Shown piece by piece: positions 17,658 to 27,578 of a stretch of DNA of 64,000 nucleotides (within the stretch, counting starts at the first letter, position 1; each line of letters starts with the position of its first letter). The stretch is from Bifidobacterium sp. ESL0732 (GTDB taxonomy: Bacteria > Actinomycetota > Actinomycetes > Actinomycetales > Bifidobacteriaceae): the NCBI RefSeq assembly GCF_029395535.1, contig NZ_CP113920.1, forward strand, positions 248,001 through 312,000, in the 5' to 3' direction. The notes under the pieces are model-generated. The model had not been told where the DNA came from. It did not search any database and worked only from the letters and a program-made list of their open reading frames with translations. Position numbers and translations under genes: made by a program.

Positions 17658-18482
17658 TTACTTCACGAAGTTGCGCTTGATCCAATCGGCCCACAGGCTT
17701 GGCCATACCTGCGCGCTTGGCTCGATTTGCGCGGCGTTGCCGGTAACGGCGGTCTCGGCGGTGGCCAAGGCAAGGCTATGCGGGCCGTGCGGGAAGATAT
17801 GCGCCTCGACAGGCACGCCGGCATCGACGCAGGCGTTGATGAAAAGCAGCGAGTTCTGCACCGGCACCACAGCGTCGGTGACAGTCTGCCAGATGAAGGT
17901 GGTCGGCGTCTTGGCGTCCACATGCTTCTCGCAGGAAATCTCATCGAGCATCTTCTGGTCGGTTTTCTTCTCGCCGAGCAGTTTGTCGACCGTGCCGGCG
18001 TGCGTGTATTTGCCGGCCGTCAGGACCGGGTAGCCCAGCGCCAGGCCGTTGGCGCGCACGGCGTCGGGATCATAGCCATTTTCGCGCATCACATCGTCGC
18101 CGGTGGTCGTGGCCATCGACGCGGCGAGCTGGCCGCCGCATGAGAAGCCGATGACGGTGACGGCCTTGGGGTCGACATGCCATTCTTCGGCGTTGGCTCG
18201 GATGATCTTCATGGCCTCGGCGCCCTCGAGCATCTGCACCGGGTAGCGCGAAGGGGCGATGGAATAGCGCAGCACGAACGCCTGCACGCCGGCGCCCATG
18301 GCCATCATCGCGATGGGTTCGGCCTCGCGGTCGGTCACCTTGTTGAAGCCGCCGCCGGGGAAGATGAGCACCGCCGGGCGGCGACGGTCCGGGTCGATTT
18401 CCTTGGAGTTGTCGATGATATAGCCGGTGAGCGTCGCCTCGCTGCCATCGGTGCCTTTGATAGTCTTGGTAATGTATTGCAT
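17658..18482 (-). CDS. Alpha/beta hydrolase, acetyl-xylan-esterase-like
   Basis: A 274-residue cytoplasmic carboxylesterase of the BD-FAE/hormone-sensitive-lipase-like group. The oxyanion motif FPGGGF (residues 41-46), nucleophile elbow GFSCGG with Ser114, an aspartate in QTVTDAVVP and histidine in HIFPHGPHS complete the expected triad. Minus-strand ATG 18482 has AGGGC upstream; the longer frame to 18602 has no ribosome site. Its position facing xylA and near glycosidases suggests removal of acetyl or feruloyl groups from imported xylo-oligosaccharides; that is inference. A decayed second copy of its end lies at 14582-14830. Confidence 0.8.
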   Translation of the reverse strand: MQYITKTIKGTDGSEATLTGYIIDNSKEIDPDRRRPAVLIFPGGGFNKVTDREAEPIAMMAMGAGVQAFVLRYSIAPSRYPVQMLEGAEAMKIIRANAEEWHVDPKAVTVIGFSCGGQLAASMATTTGDDVMRENGYDPDAVRANGLALGYPVLTAGKYTHAGTVDKLLGEKKTDQKMLDEISCEKHVDAKTPTTFIWQTVTDAVVPVQNSLLFINACVDAGVPVEAHIFPHGPHSLALATAETAVTGNAAQIEPSAQVWPSLWADWIKRNFVK

Positions 18483-18922
18483 TTTGCCCTTCTTCCGTGC
18501 CTGGCCCTGCGTACATTGGTATCTCAATAACGTATACGCGGTGCCGAAGCTTACTTCGAATTCTAAGAAGCTTGCCAGACGGTTCGGCGTCGACGGTGTC
18601 ACGGCTTTGACGGCGGTCTGCCGCCATCGACATTCGGGTCGGTTTGCGCGTGATAATAAATGCAGTGTAATTGTTATTTATTTTTTCTGCAGATCGGATG
18701 TTGCTGTCGATATCGATTATTGGGCAAGGTTGGTAATAAGGAAACTGGATTGTGTCGATCGGCAGTTGACCGATTTTTGACGTTTCATATTACGCAAACG
18801 ACAGTTCAGAATCCTTGATTTTCCGCCGAAAATGTAACGTGACTAACGTTATTTGCACTACGAGCAGAAAAAACAGACAATTCGTCCGGCAATGTAGGCG
18901 ACGACTGTAATGCTGAAATTGT
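18483..18922. other. Intergenic region between divergent esterase and cell-wall protein
   Basis: About 440 bases with no supportable gene. It must hold the promoters of both flanking genes. AAGCTT occurs twice around 18549-18576 and AACGTGACTAACGTT near 18836 is a short imperfect inverted repeat; neither is convincing as an operator. The last 120 bases are AT-rich. Confidence 0.5.
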
Positions 18923-21142
18923 ATGAAAAAATTATCAATGATTATTGCCGCAGCAACGCTCTCCGTCGCCACTATGGTGGCCCCGGCAGCGAACGCCGCG
19001 ATGCCAGCTCAACCGTCTCCCGTAAGTCAGGTGGAGACGTCGCAGAATACCACGTCAAATGCCTTGGCCGATGGCGAGACCCACGAGGATACTTCCAACA
19101 CCTCCACTCAGCAGCTTCAGTCTAAGACGACAACTCCTTCGGCCGCAGACCACCAAGGCAACCAGGACCAAAACAACAAGTCCGAAAACAACCAGACTAA
19201 GAATTCCCAATCTTCTCAGAACGTTGCATCTCAGGACGCTCAAAACCCGAACAGCAAGTCTGAGGATACTCAATCCCAGAGCGTCAACCCTCAGCCTGCC
19301 GCCGACCACGCGCCCAAGACTTCGGGTAACGTCCCCGCCCCGGAGGACGACGACGAGGGCACCGTTATCGTCTCGGCATGGAACCGCGACCACGATGAAA
19401 GCCATCCCGTGCAGGGCCAGATGACGGCCAAGGTCGGTGAGCAGGTCGATCTGGAGAAGCTCATCGAGCAGGCGGCCAATCAAGAGTCTTTCGTCGGTGC
19501 GCATCCCTCGTTCGAAGAGAACGGCCAGACCTACTATTACTTCAATTCCGGTTGGAACAGCGAGCCCGACGGCTCCGGCACGACGTTGCTGAGCGCCTAC
19601 GGATTTACCGACAACTATACGATGCAGCCGGGTGAACACCACTTCTATATGATTTGGCACAAATACGAGATCAAGTTCTACGGCGACTCCGGCAACGGAG
19701 TCTACAACGCATCCCCGAGCACCGGTACGGATACTCTCGGCGGCAAGGTAACCCTTCAGAAGCCTCAGTTCAACTTGCACTGGTCCGATTGGAATTTCAA
19801 GGGCTGGAGCACTTCCCCGGACGGCAGCGGCACGTTTATCAAAGCTGGTGAGCAGTTCACCATGCCCGACAAGATCGAGGATTATCAGCTCGACCCGATT
19901 ATCGACGGCGTCAACAGGCTGTCGATCATCCTCTACGGCCAGTGGCAGAAGACCGCGACCGTCTCGTTCGAAACCGGCGAGGGCGGAACCCCTATCGACG
20001 ACCTGAACGTCGACCTGGGGGAGTACATCGCCACCATGCCGCAGGATCCGACAAGGGACGGCTACAAGTTCGCGGGCTGGCGTGTCGATGGCGAGCCGTT
20101 CTCGCAGTGGACACGTCTTCATGACGACATTACGTTGGTCGCCTCTTGGACTCCGATAGCGAGCTTCGATGCCGCGACCGGTAACAGCGATGATGATCCG
20201 GACGATATCCTCGCCAATTTTCTGCAGCAGGTGAAGCTGCCGGAAGCGCCTACGAAGACGTTCAATGCATCAACGCCTGCCGCTACGACCTATCGCCAGC
20301 GGTTCTTGGGCTGGCAGGCCGAGGGCGACGATGCCGTGCATCAGGCGGGAAAGACCGTCGATTTGAAGACTCCTGCCCAATACACCGCTCGGTACGCGAA
20401 GTACCAGTTGAATATTGTGCCGGGTGATGATGCGACTGGCGCGGCCAAGAAGGTGGCTGACCTTGGCGGCGATTTGCAGGATACTTTCGACAAGCTTCCG
20501 GAAGCGCCTGCAAGTTACACGTATGAAAAGCACCATTTCGTCGGCTGGAAGATTGCGGGAGATTCCCATCTGTATAAGGCCGGCGACTCGTTCACTGCTA
20601 TTGATTCCATGCCACTTGAGGCGGTAACCGAAGCAACCCGCAGCGGCGAGCCCTACGCTGCCATCATACTGACCGCCCAGTGGGAGAAGGACGCTTCCGA
20701 CCCCGCGCCTTCCGGTGGAACGGATGACCAGCCAAGTGATGGCTCTAATAGCTCCGACGGCTCTGTTAACTCCGACAGTTCGGACAATTCGGACGGTTCC
20801 AACGATTCGGATGATACCAACGATTCGAATGATTCCGACAGTTCGAACAACGCTGATAATCCTGATGACTCAGATAACGCTGACGATACAAGCGATGCCG
20901 ATAATTCCAATCAGTTGGTTGAGTCGACCGATGAGAACAAGTCGAATGATTCTGACAAGCTTTCCGACACCAGCGATTCCAAGGACAATCAGAAAACCGA
21001 TGGCAAGAAAACTGGCTCAGCGGCGCAGCAGAACGGCACTTTGGCCGTAACCGGTGCGCAGGCGGTGGCTGTTGCGCTCGCAGCCGTGGTGTTGCTGGCT
21101 TTCGGCATCGTCATCGCCGTCGCCAAGAGGCGTCGTGACTGA
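18923..21142 (+). CDS. Cell-wall-anchored protein with Listeria-Bacteroides (InlB B) repeats
   Basis: A 739-residue surface protein. A signal peptide (MKKLSMIIAAATLS...) is followed by a Gln/Asn/Ser-rich stretch to about residue 150, then four or more InlB B-type repeats (FKGWSTSPDGSG, FAGWRVDGEPF, FLGWQAEGDD, FVGWKIAGDS), a Ser/Asp/Asn-rich stalk at about 595-690, and a sorting signal LAVTG (707-711), hydrophobic helix and KRRRD tail for sortase attachment. The first ATG lacks a recognisable ribosome site, so expression may be weak or the start may use another mechanism. Likely adhesin or surface-exposed binding protein; ligand unknown. Confidence 0.88.
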   Translation: MKKLSMIIAAATLSVATMVAPAANAAMPAQPSPVSQVETSQNTTSNALADGETHEDTSNTSTQQLQSKTTTPSAADHQGNQDQNNKSENNQTKNSQSSQNVASQDAQNPNSKSEDTQSQSVNPQPAADHAPKTSGNVPAPEDDDEGTVIVSAWNRDHDESHPVQGQMTAKVGEQVDLEKLIEQAANQESFVGAHPSFEENGQTYYYFNSGWNSEPDGSGTTLLSAYGFTDNYTMQPGEHHFYMIWHKYEIKFYGDSGNGVYNASPSTGTDTLGGKVTLQKPQFNLHWSDWNFKGWSTSPDGSGTFIKAGEQFTMPDKIEDYQLDPIIDGVNRLSIILYGQWQKTATVSFETGEGGTPIDDLNVDLGEYIATMPQDPTRDGYKFAGWRVDGEPFSQWTRLHDDITLVASWTPIASFDAATGNSDDDPDDILANFLQQVKLPEAPTKTFNASTPAATTYRQRFLGWQAEGDDAVHQAGKTVDLKTPAQYTARYAKYQLNIVPGDDATGAAKKVADLGGDLQDTFDKLPEAPASYTYEKHHFVGWKIAGDSHLYKAGDSFTAIDSMPLEAVTEATRSGEPYAAIILTAQWEKDASDPAPSGGTDDQPSDGSNSSDGSVNSDSSDNSDGSNDSDDTNDSNDSDSSNNADNPDDSDNADDTSDADNSNQLVESTDENKSNDSDKLSDTSDSKDNQKTDGKKTGSAAQQNGTLAVTGAQAVAVALAAVVLLAFGIVIAVAKRRRD

Positions 21143-21299
21143 TGCGATTGCCGTAAGTTTCTACGGCTAAAGGGGCGGACTGCGTGGATGCGTGGCCCGC
21201 CCCTTGCCATATTCCGGCGATGTACGGGCGTTTCTTGCATTTGGAGTCGCAATATCACAGGGGCGACCGCTTGATGCCGGTAGCGAGGGTGGAGTCATC

Positions 21300-22286
21300 G
21301 TGGTGGAGGATACTTGGAGTATGGAATCGAGTGATATGGAATCTACGGAACAGGGAACTAGCGAACACGACGTGACGCAAAGTGGTCCGATGATTGAGAT
21401 ACCGCGGGGAACGGTTGTGCTGGCGGCCACGCCGATCGGCAACGTGGGCGACGCCTCGGGCCGTCTCAAGGCGCTGATCGAGCGGGCCGACATCGTCGCG
21501 GCAGAGGACACGCGCCGGCTTTACGACCTGGCCAACCGCCTCGGCGTGCGCGTCGGCGGCCGTGTCGTGGCCAACCATGACCACAACGAGCGTGCGAAGG
21601 CCGACGGTCTGCTCGATGAGGTCGAGCGCGGGGCGACTGTGCTGGTGGTTTCGGACGCAGGTATGCCCACCGTCAACGATCCAGGTGTGGCCATCGTCCG
21701 TCGTGCCATCGAGCGCGACTTGCCGGTGACCTGCGCGCCCGGCCCCTCCGCCGTGCTCGACGCGCTCGCGCTTTCTGGCTTGCCGACCGACCGTTTCTGC
21801 TACGAGGGCTTCGTGCCGCGCAAGCACAACGAACGTATCCAACGCTTCCGCTCGTTGCTGGGGGAGCGACGCACCATCGTTTTCTACGAAACCTTGCATC
21901 GTATCGCCGAGACGATGGATGATTTGCTCGAGATGTTTGGCCCGAACCGCCCGATGGCGCTGTGCCGCGAGCTGACCAAGGACTATGAGCAGATTCGCCG
22001 CGGCACCATCGCCGAAATCCATCAGTCGGTTGTCGACGACCCGCCGCGCGGCGAAATCGTTTTGGTCATTGCCGGCGCAAGCGAGGAAGAAGCCCTGAAA
22101 GCGGGCGAGGCGACGGCAGCTGTCTTAAGCATCGATGACATGGCCGCGCTCGCCGTCGAGCGTGCCGCCAAAACCAACGAACGCATCAAGGATGCCATCG
22201 CCGAGGTTGTTAAGGCTCATCCGCTTCCCGACGGCTCCCTTCCCAATCGCAAGGCCGTCTACACTGCCGCTCTCAAGCTGAAATGA
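21300..22286 (+). CDS. rsmI: 16S rRNA (cytidine1402-2'-O)-methyltransferase RsmI
   Basis: SAM-dependent methyltransferase of the tetrapyrrole-methylase superfamily that modifies C1402 of 16S rRNA. Diagnostic pieces are VLAATPIGNVGDAS, AAEDTRRLYDL, VVSDAGMPTVNDPG and FVPRK, in order, followed by ETLHRI and CRELTKDYE. The start is uncertain: GTG 21300 has GGTGGAG at good spacing, while ATG 21321 and ATG 21390 (MIEIPRG) are alternatives; the conserved domain begins just after the last. A housekeeping gene next to a small 3' gap and the convergent TetR gene. Confidence 0.93.
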   Translation: MVEDTWSMESSDMESTEQGTSEHDVTQSGPMIEIPRGTVVLAATPIGNVGDASGRLKALIERADIVAAEDTRRLYDLANRLGVRVGGRVVANHDHNERAKADGLLDEVERGATVLVVSDAGMPTVNDPGVAIVRRAIERDLPVTCAPGPSAVLDALALSGLPTDRFCYEGFVPRKHNERIQRFRSLLGERRTIVFYETLHRIAETMDDLLEMFGPNRPMALCRELTKDYEQIRRGTIAEIHQSVVDDPPRGEIVLVIAGASEEEALKAGEATAAVLSIDDMAALAVERAAKTNERIKDAIAEVVKAHPLPDGSLPNRKAVYTAALKLK

Positions 22287-22314
22287 ATCGGCCGACGTGC
22301 AAGTTACTGGAGAG

Positions 22315-22974
22315 CTAGCACGCCGATCGAATGTCGCCCGGGAAGCCAGTCGAAGGTTCGTCGCTGTCAAGGGAGACGGTAAGATAAGGCTGAATTGCGG
22401 CCTTGAGCTGGGCTAATATGTCGATGCTTTTCGGGGCATAGAGCCACTGGATCTGCAGTCCGTCCATCAGGGCCAGCAGGTTCGCCGCGAGGGCTTCAAC
22501 GTTGACGTCCTCGCGCAGGTATCCGTCGCGTTTCAATTGCGAAAATGTGTTTCGGCTTATTTCGCGCGCATGCGCATAGCGGTGCGCGAAGTATCGATGT
22601 GCCGGGTGGTTCGACTCGGTGGCTTCCGAGGCGATGATGGTATACAGGCTGATTTGCCAAGGGTCGGCGATATTGAATTTGGTGAGTTCGAGCTGTTTTG
22701 CCAGTATTTGCAGGCTTGTGGAGCCGTCGTCGATCTGCTGATTAAGCAGAAGTTCCTGCCTCTTGTCGCGTTCCCTCAGCACGGCGATGAGCAGTGACTG
22801 CTTATTCGGGAAGTAATGGAGCAGGGCGGTTCTGGAGATATGGCACGCCTTGGCGATTCCTACCATGCTGCTTTGATTGAAGCCTTGTTGCGAAAAAACG
22901 CGGGTTGCGGTGGCGATTATTTCCTCACGTTTTCTTTGACCTTTCGCATATGGCCCACGCTTCATAATTTTCAT
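22315..22974 (-). CDS. TetR/AcrR family transcriptional regulator
   Basis: A 219-residue TetR-type regulator. The helix-turn-helix is clear: TATRVFSQQGFNQSSMVG then ISRTALLHYFPNKQSLL. The rest is the all-helical ligand domain. It is divergent from the MFS gene at 23115 across a 140-base gap, the classic layout for a repressor of the neighbouring transporter; it may instead or also control the GH3 gene beyond. Start ATG 22974 has AGGTG upstream; ATG 22965 is an alternative. Confidence 0.88.
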   Translation of the reverse strand: MKIMKRGPYAKGQRKREEIIATATRVFSQQGFNQSSMVGIAKACHISRTALLHYFPNKQSLLIAVLRERDKRQELLLNQQIDDGSTSLQILAKQLELTKFNIADPWQISLYTIIASEATESNHPAHRYFAHRYAHAREISRNTFSQLKRDGYLREDVNVEALAANLLALMDGLQIQWLYAPKSIDILAQLKAAIQPYLTVSLDSDEPSTGFPGDIRSAC

Positions 22975-22991
22975 CGAACACCTGCATTTTC

Positions 22992-23004
22992 CTGTAATGT
23001 ACAG
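22992..23004. promoter_or_regulatory. Short palindrome in the tetR-MFS divergent region
   Basis: CTGTAATGTACAG has 5-base arms and a 3-base centre, located just upstream of the regulator gene. TetR operators are often palindromes of this kind, but the match is short. Confidence 0.3.
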
Positions 23005-23114
23005 ATTCTTTTAGATATTTTACGTCAATAATTTTTTGAAAACTGTCACTACTGTCTATTTTAGGTATATAATTCAGATGACAACGAAGAAGTGTCTAAA
23101 CAAAGGAGTTTTTA

Positions 23115-24407
23115 ATGTCACAACCAGAAAATGTGCCCGCGCCGAAGCAAGACGCTACGGCGGAACGCGAGCCGAAAGGCTACGTCCTCACATATTCGCT
23201 GGCCATGTATGGCCTGATGATCTGCATTATGATGCCGGCCCTCGGCGGTCTTTCCATCAGGTTGCAGGATATCAACAACGGCAATCTCAAAGCCGCGACC
23301 GCTCAACTTTCCATCGTCACCGGTTGTGGTGCCATATTCGCGCTCTTCGCCCAGCCGCTTTTTGGCCGTCTTTCTGACAGAACCCGAGGCAAGTTCGGCA
23401 TGCGTCGCCCGTGGATTATCGCCGGCGTTGTCGGCGCTGGCCTTTCCGTGGCCGGCATCGGCTTTGCCAAGAATATGACCACCCTTCTGGTGCTCTGGTG
23501 CTTGGCGCAAACTTTCTCGAACATGGCGCAGGCTGCTGAGACGGCGACGTTGCCGGATCAGGTTCCCGAAAATCGTCGTGGCATCGTTTCCGGTATCGCG
23601 GGCGCCTGCTCGCCGCTGGGTATGCTGACTGGTTCGCTGCTTCTGGCTGTTTTCTCCCAAGATGCGCCCCGCTTTGTGGTGCCTGGCATCATCGACATCA
23701 TCTTCGGCATTATCTTCGCCCTCGTTCTCAAGGACAAGGTCTTTTCCAAGGACAAGGAGCTCAAGCCGCTGAGTGTCAAGGAGTTCTTCGGCTCCTTCGT
23801 CTTCAACCCGCGCAAGGCCCCCGATCTGGGCTGGACTTGGCTTTCCAAATTCTTTGTGATGTTCGGTTCCGCCGCGGTCGGTTCCTATCTAACCCTCTTC
23901 CTTGCCGCCAAGTTCGGCATGAAGACCAGTGAACAGACCAAGTTCAACCTTTACTTCAATATCGTTGAGATTGGAATGGTGATCATCGTCTCCGTTCTCG
24001 GCGGCAAGCTTTCCGACCAGTTCGGCAAGCGTCGTCCCTTCGTTGCGGCTTCCGGCATCATCATCGCTCTTGGCGTGCTGTTGATTGCTTTCGCCCCCGT
24101 TTTCGGACACGCTGTCGGCTTGGTTGCCATCCTCGTCGGTGGTGGTGTCATGGGCGGCGGCAGCGGTCTCTTCTTTGCCGTCGATATGGCGCTTAGCACC
24201 GAGGTGCTGCCCTCCACGGAAGATACCGCGAAAGATCTCGGCGTTCTCAATATCGCCAATACCCTTCCTCAGTCGATTGCACCGTTCATCGCCAACTGGA
24301 TCATCGCCGCTGTCGGCGGGGCCGGTTTCACCGTATGGTTCTGTATTGGCGCCGTGGTCGCGGTGGCCGGGGGTATCACCGTTATGAAGGTCAAGAGCGT
24401 CGAGTGA
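23115..24407 (+). CDS. MFS transporter, sugar/glycoside type
   Basis: A 430-residue major facilitator with about twelve membrane segments. The conserved loop between segments 2 and 3 appears as GRLSDRTRGKFGMRRPW, a pattern seen in GPH/sucrose-like and bifidobacterial sugar transporters, and the second-half counterpart as GKLSDQFGKRRPF. ATG 23115 follows AAAGGAG. The gene lies just before a cytoplasmic GH3 beta-glucosidase, so import of beta-glucosides or plant glycosides followed by intracellular cleavage is a reasonable inference. A drug-export role cannot be ruled out. Confidence 0.88.
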   Translation: MSQPENVPAPKQDATAEREPKGYVLTYSLAMYGLMICIMMPALGGLSIRLQDINNGNLKAATAQLSIVTGCGAIFALFAQPLFGRLSDRTRGKFGMRRPWIIAGVVGAGLSVAGIGFAKNMTTLLVLWCLAQTFSNMAQAAETATLPDQVPENRRGIVSGIAGACSPLGMLTGSLLLAVFSQDAPRFVVPGIIDIIFGIIFALVLKDKVFSKDKELKPLSVKEFFGSFVFNPRKAPDLGWTWLSKFFVMFGSAAVGSYLTLFLAAKFGMKTSEQTKFNLYFNIVEIGMVIIVSVLGGKLSDQFGKRRPFVAASGIIIALGVLLIAFAPVFGHAVGLVAILVGGGVMGGGSGLFFAVDMALSTEVLPSTEDTAKDLGVLNIANTLPQSIAPFIANWIIAAVGGAGFTVWFCIGAVVAVAGGITVMKVKSVE

Positions 24408-24568
24408 GGATGCTTTCATACTGAAACGGATTGCGGGTCGGAACGACAACTTTGCAGCTTACGCTGAAGCCGACACCGACCCGCTTGGATAAGTTGCACA
24501 GTAACCAGAAAATAAAATAAAACATAATAAAATATTCGTGATTCTGAAATTACAATAAAGGAGCAATG

Positions 24569-26350
24569 ATGGCTGAGCAAGCAAAGGAGCATTTCCCGTT
24601 TGAGGATTCGTCGCTGCCGACGGACGAACGTGTGAAAGACCTTTTGGGGCGGATGACGCTTGAGGAAAAGGCAGGGCTGATGTTCCAGAACATGGCGATG
24701 TTCGGGCCCGTCGACCAGGGAGCGCCGGTATTCGGTCTGCCATCCTTGGAGGAAATGATCACCAAGGATCACATGTCCTACTTCAACATGGTCGGTACCG
24801 GCAAGACCGGGCGCGACATGGCGGAGTGGTACAACAAGGCACAACATATCGCCCTGCAGCAGCGTCTGCCTATCCCGCTGACGATTTCCAGCGATCCGCG
24901 TCATAGCTTCACTGACAACCCTGGTACCGGCATGCTTTCAGGAGCGTTCTCGCAATGGCCGGAATCGTTAGGGTTGGCCGCATTGAGAGACAAGGAGACC
25001 GTAAAGCGTTACGGTGACATTGTTCGTCAGGAGTATCGCGCGGTAGGCCTTTCCTCGGCGCTGCATCCGCAGATTGATGTGATGACCGAGCCTCGTTGGG
25101 CCCGTTGCAATGGGACGTTCGGTGAGGACGCGGACCTGGTCAGCGAATGCACGACTGCGTATATCAATGGTTTGCAGGGTGAGAAACTCGGGCCTGATTC
25201 CGTCGCGGCAATGATCAAGCACTTCCCGGGCGGCGGCCCTGAAAAGGACGGCGAGGATCCGCATTTCGATTACGGCAAGGATCAGGTCTATCCCGGCAAT
25301 AACCTGGAATATCATCTGAAGCCTTTCAAGGCGGCGATTGCGGCCGGTGCCACGCAGGTCATGCCTTCCTACGGCCGTCCTGTCGGCACGAAGTACGAAG
25401 AAGTCGGCTTCGCCTTCAACAAGGGAATTCTCACTGATTTGCTGCGTGGCGAGCTGGGCTTTGACGGCATCATCTGCACCGATTGGGGCGTGCTCACGGA
25501 CGCGGATATGGGCGGCCAGTTCATGGCTGCGCGTGCGTGGGGCGCCGAAAGCTTGACGCGCCCCGAGAAGATGCTGAAGTCGCTCGATGCCGGAGCCGAT
25601 CAGTTCGGCGGCGAGCTGTGCAGCGACGTTTTGGTCGATCTCGTGAAGTCCGGCAAGGTTTCCGAATCGCGTCTCGACGCTTCCGTGGCCAAGCTGCTGC
25701 GCGAGAAGTTCATTCTCGGTCTTTTCGAGCATCCATACGTGGATGCCGACGCGGCCGACGGCATCGTCGGTGCGCCGGAATTCCGCGGGGCCGGTCTGGC
25801 CGCGCAGCGTGGTTCGCTTACTTTGCTCAAGAACGACAGGGGTGCTGGGGATTCGTCGCTCCTGCCGTTGCGTGAGGGTGTGAAGGTCTATGCCGAAGGT
25901 GTCGATGTGGAGGTTCTTGGCAAGTATGCCACGGTTGTGGATAGCCCTGACAAGGTGGATGTCGCGATTCTGCGTGTCAAGGCGCCTTATGAGCATCGTC
26001 CTGGAGCTTTCGAGGCGATGATGCACGCGGGGTCGCTGGAATTCAGTGACGAGACCATCGCTCATATCGCTGAGGTCTCGAAGACAGTCCCCACGGTCAT
26101 CGACCTCTATCTTGATCGTCCTGCCATCGTCAAGCCGCTGGTGCCGCTGGTCACGTCGCTTATTGTTGACTACGGTGCCTGCGACGAGGCCGTGTTGGAC
26201 GTGCTGTTCGGACGTGACAAGCCCAAAGGCCGTCTGCCATTCGATATCCCCAGTTCGATGAAGGCCGTCGAGGAGGCCCAAAGCGATGTACCCTTCGACA
26301 CTGCCGATCCTACCTACCATTTCGGTGACGGCCTCGGTTATGAGCGCTGA
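24569..26350 (+). CDS. GH3 beta-glucosidase-like enzyme
   Basis: A 593-residue glycoside hydrolase family 3 enzyme without a signal peptide. The (beta/alpha)8 domain contains the KHFPGGGPEKDGEDPH segment of the family and the nucleophile Asp305 in IICTDWG. The second alpha/beta domain begins around residue 410; no fibronectin-III domain is present, as the protein ends soon after YHFGDGLGYER. ATG 24569 lies five bases after AAGGAG; ATG 24566 is one codon earlier. Substrates in this family include beta-glucosides, xylosides and N-acetylglucosaminides; the neighbour MFS suggests a small imported glycoside. Confidence 0.88.
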   Translation: MAEQAKEHFPFEDSSLPTDERVKDLLGRMTLEEKAGLMFQNMAMFGPVDQGAPVFGLPSLEEMITKDHMSYFNMVGTGKTGRDMAEWYNKAQHIALQQRLPIPLTISSDPRHSFTDNPGTGMLSGAFSQWPESLGLAALRDKETVKRYGDIVRQEYRAVGLSSALHPQIDVMTEPRWARCNGTFGEDADLVSECTTAYINGLQGEKLGPDSVAAMIKHFPGGGPEKDGEDPHFDYGKDQVYPGNNLEYHLKPFKAAIAAGATQVMPSYGRPVGTKYEEVGFAFNKGILTDLLRGELGFDGIICTDWGVLTDADMGGQFMAARAWGAESLTRPEKMLKSLDAGADQFGGELCSDVLVDLVKSGKVSESRLDASVAKLLREKFILGLFEHPYVDADAADGIVGAPEFRGAGLAAQRGSLTLLKNDRGAGDSSLLPLREGVKVYAEGVDVEVLGKYATVVDSPDKVDVAILRVKAPYEHRPGAFEAMMHAGSLEFSDETIAHIAEVSKTVPTVIDLYLDRPAIVKPLVPLVTSLIVDYGACDEAVLDVLFGRDKPKGRLPFDIPSSMKAVEEAQSDVPFDTADPTYHFGDGLGYER

Positions 26351-26477
26351 TATGCCGAAACGATAGTTTTATTTGAGGTTGATACTGTCGGAATCCTTGG
26401 TGTTAGTGCGTCTGTGAAGGCGCCGATACCAAGGATTTTGCATATCCGTGTTAAGCCCTTCGTTAGACTTGGGCGGC

Positions 26478-27434
26478 ATGAGCAAGAAACATCGCGATCG
26501 AAGCTGGGCGCCGGCGCCACAAGCGCTGCCGGACGGGGTCAGCGTAGTCGACGACCACACGCATGTGGCAAGCGTGGTGCCGTTCGCGCGCGAGATGAAT
26601 CGGGAGGCCATCGAACGTGATCAGCCGCCGGTGCCGGTTTACAGCGTCGACGAGATTCTCGCGCAGGCTAAAGCCGTCGGGGTCGAAGGCGTCATTGACG
26701 TGGGCTGTGAGCTGCCGAATCTCAAGGTCGCTGTCCAGATGGCGCTCGACCATCCCGGAACTGTGCACGCAGGTCTGGCAATCCATCCGAACGAGGCAGT
26801 GCTGCATGGTCATCGCGGAGTTCCTGGCCCGGATGGTCTGCCCCTGAAATACCAGCCGTGGCACGACGTGAGTTTCGAGGACGCGCTCGCTGAGGTTCAC
26901 CGCTTGGCTACGAAATATCCCGAGCAGGTGGTCACCATCGGCGAAACCGGCATGGACCTCTTCCGCACCGGCGAGGCCGCGATGGAAATTCAGCGTGATG
27001 CTTTCCGTGCCCATATCGCTCTGGCCAAGGAGCTCAATTTGCCGCTGCAGATCCACGACCGCGACGCCCACAAAGAGGTCATCGAAACTCTGCTCAGAGA
27101 CGGCAGCCCAGAACGCACGGTTTTCCACAGCTGGTCCGGTGACACTGAGCTCGCGCAAATCGCCAAGGAGCAGGGCTGGTACCTGAGCTTTTCCGGCGCT
27201 TCGAGTTTCAAGGGCAACGAGGAAATCCGCAAGTCCGCCGCCGTCGTGGGTCTCGACCACATCATGGTGGAAACCGATGCTCCTTATCTCACCCCAATGC
27301 CGTATCGTGGCCGTCCAAATGCCCCGTATATGATTCCCTATACCTTGAAGGCGCTTGCCGACACCCTCGATTTGTCGGTAGGTGAAGTCGCGGAGGCGAC
27401 GCGTCGCACCACATGGGTTGTCTACGGCGTATAA
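26478..27434 (+). CDS. tatD: TatD family metal-dependent deoxyribonuclease
   Basis: A 318-residue TatD-type hydrolase (3'-5' exonuclease/DNase, TIM barrel). Metal-binding motifs are present in order: VDDHTHV near the N-terminus, GETGMD, QIHDRDA, FHSWSG and VETDAPYL. The N-terminal 30 residues are basic and variable. ATG 26478 is preceded by GGGCGGC, a poor ribosome site, but the upstream ATG 26448 is no better. Often encoded beside metG in bacteria; here it stands alone before the kup genes. Confidence 0.9.
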   Translation: MSKKHRDRSWAPAPQALPDGVSVVDDHTHVASVVPFAREMNREAIERDQPPVPVYSVDEILAQAKAVGVEGVIDVGCELPNLKVAVQMALDHPGTVHAGLAIHPNEAVLHGHRGVPGPDGLPLKYQPWHDVSFEDALAEVHRLATKYPEQVVTIGETGMDLFRTGEAAMEIQRDAFRAHIALAKELNLPLQIHDRDAHKEVIETLLRDGSPERTVFHSWSGDTELAQIAKEQGWYLSFSGASSFKGNEEIRKSAAVVGLDHIMVETDAPYLTPMPYRGRPNAPYMIPYTLKALADTLDLSVGEVAEATRRTTWVVYGV

Positions 27435-27549
27435 AGGGCGATTCTGGTGATTTTTTCGCTGCTTCGGTGAAAAATATGTAATTTCTGACATTTATATGAA
27501 TTCAGCGAGATTCTGAAAGTCTTGATATATTCTGCGGCTAAGGTTGATT

Positions 27550-27578
27550 TTGGTTTATTAAGTCTGTAAGGCTAAACT
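27550..27578 (+). promoter_or_regulatory. Promoter of the first kup gene
   Basis: TTGGTT (27550-27555), 17-base spacer, TAAACT (27573-27578). The same elements recur before the second kup gene (30837-30864), and the sequence right after the predicted start site, TTGGTTGATAAACGAG (27585-27600), is also shared. The leader up to the start codon is about 90 bases; CGGGGGAGC and GCTTTTCCG near 27638-27660 can pair just before the ribosome site. Confidence 0.5.
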
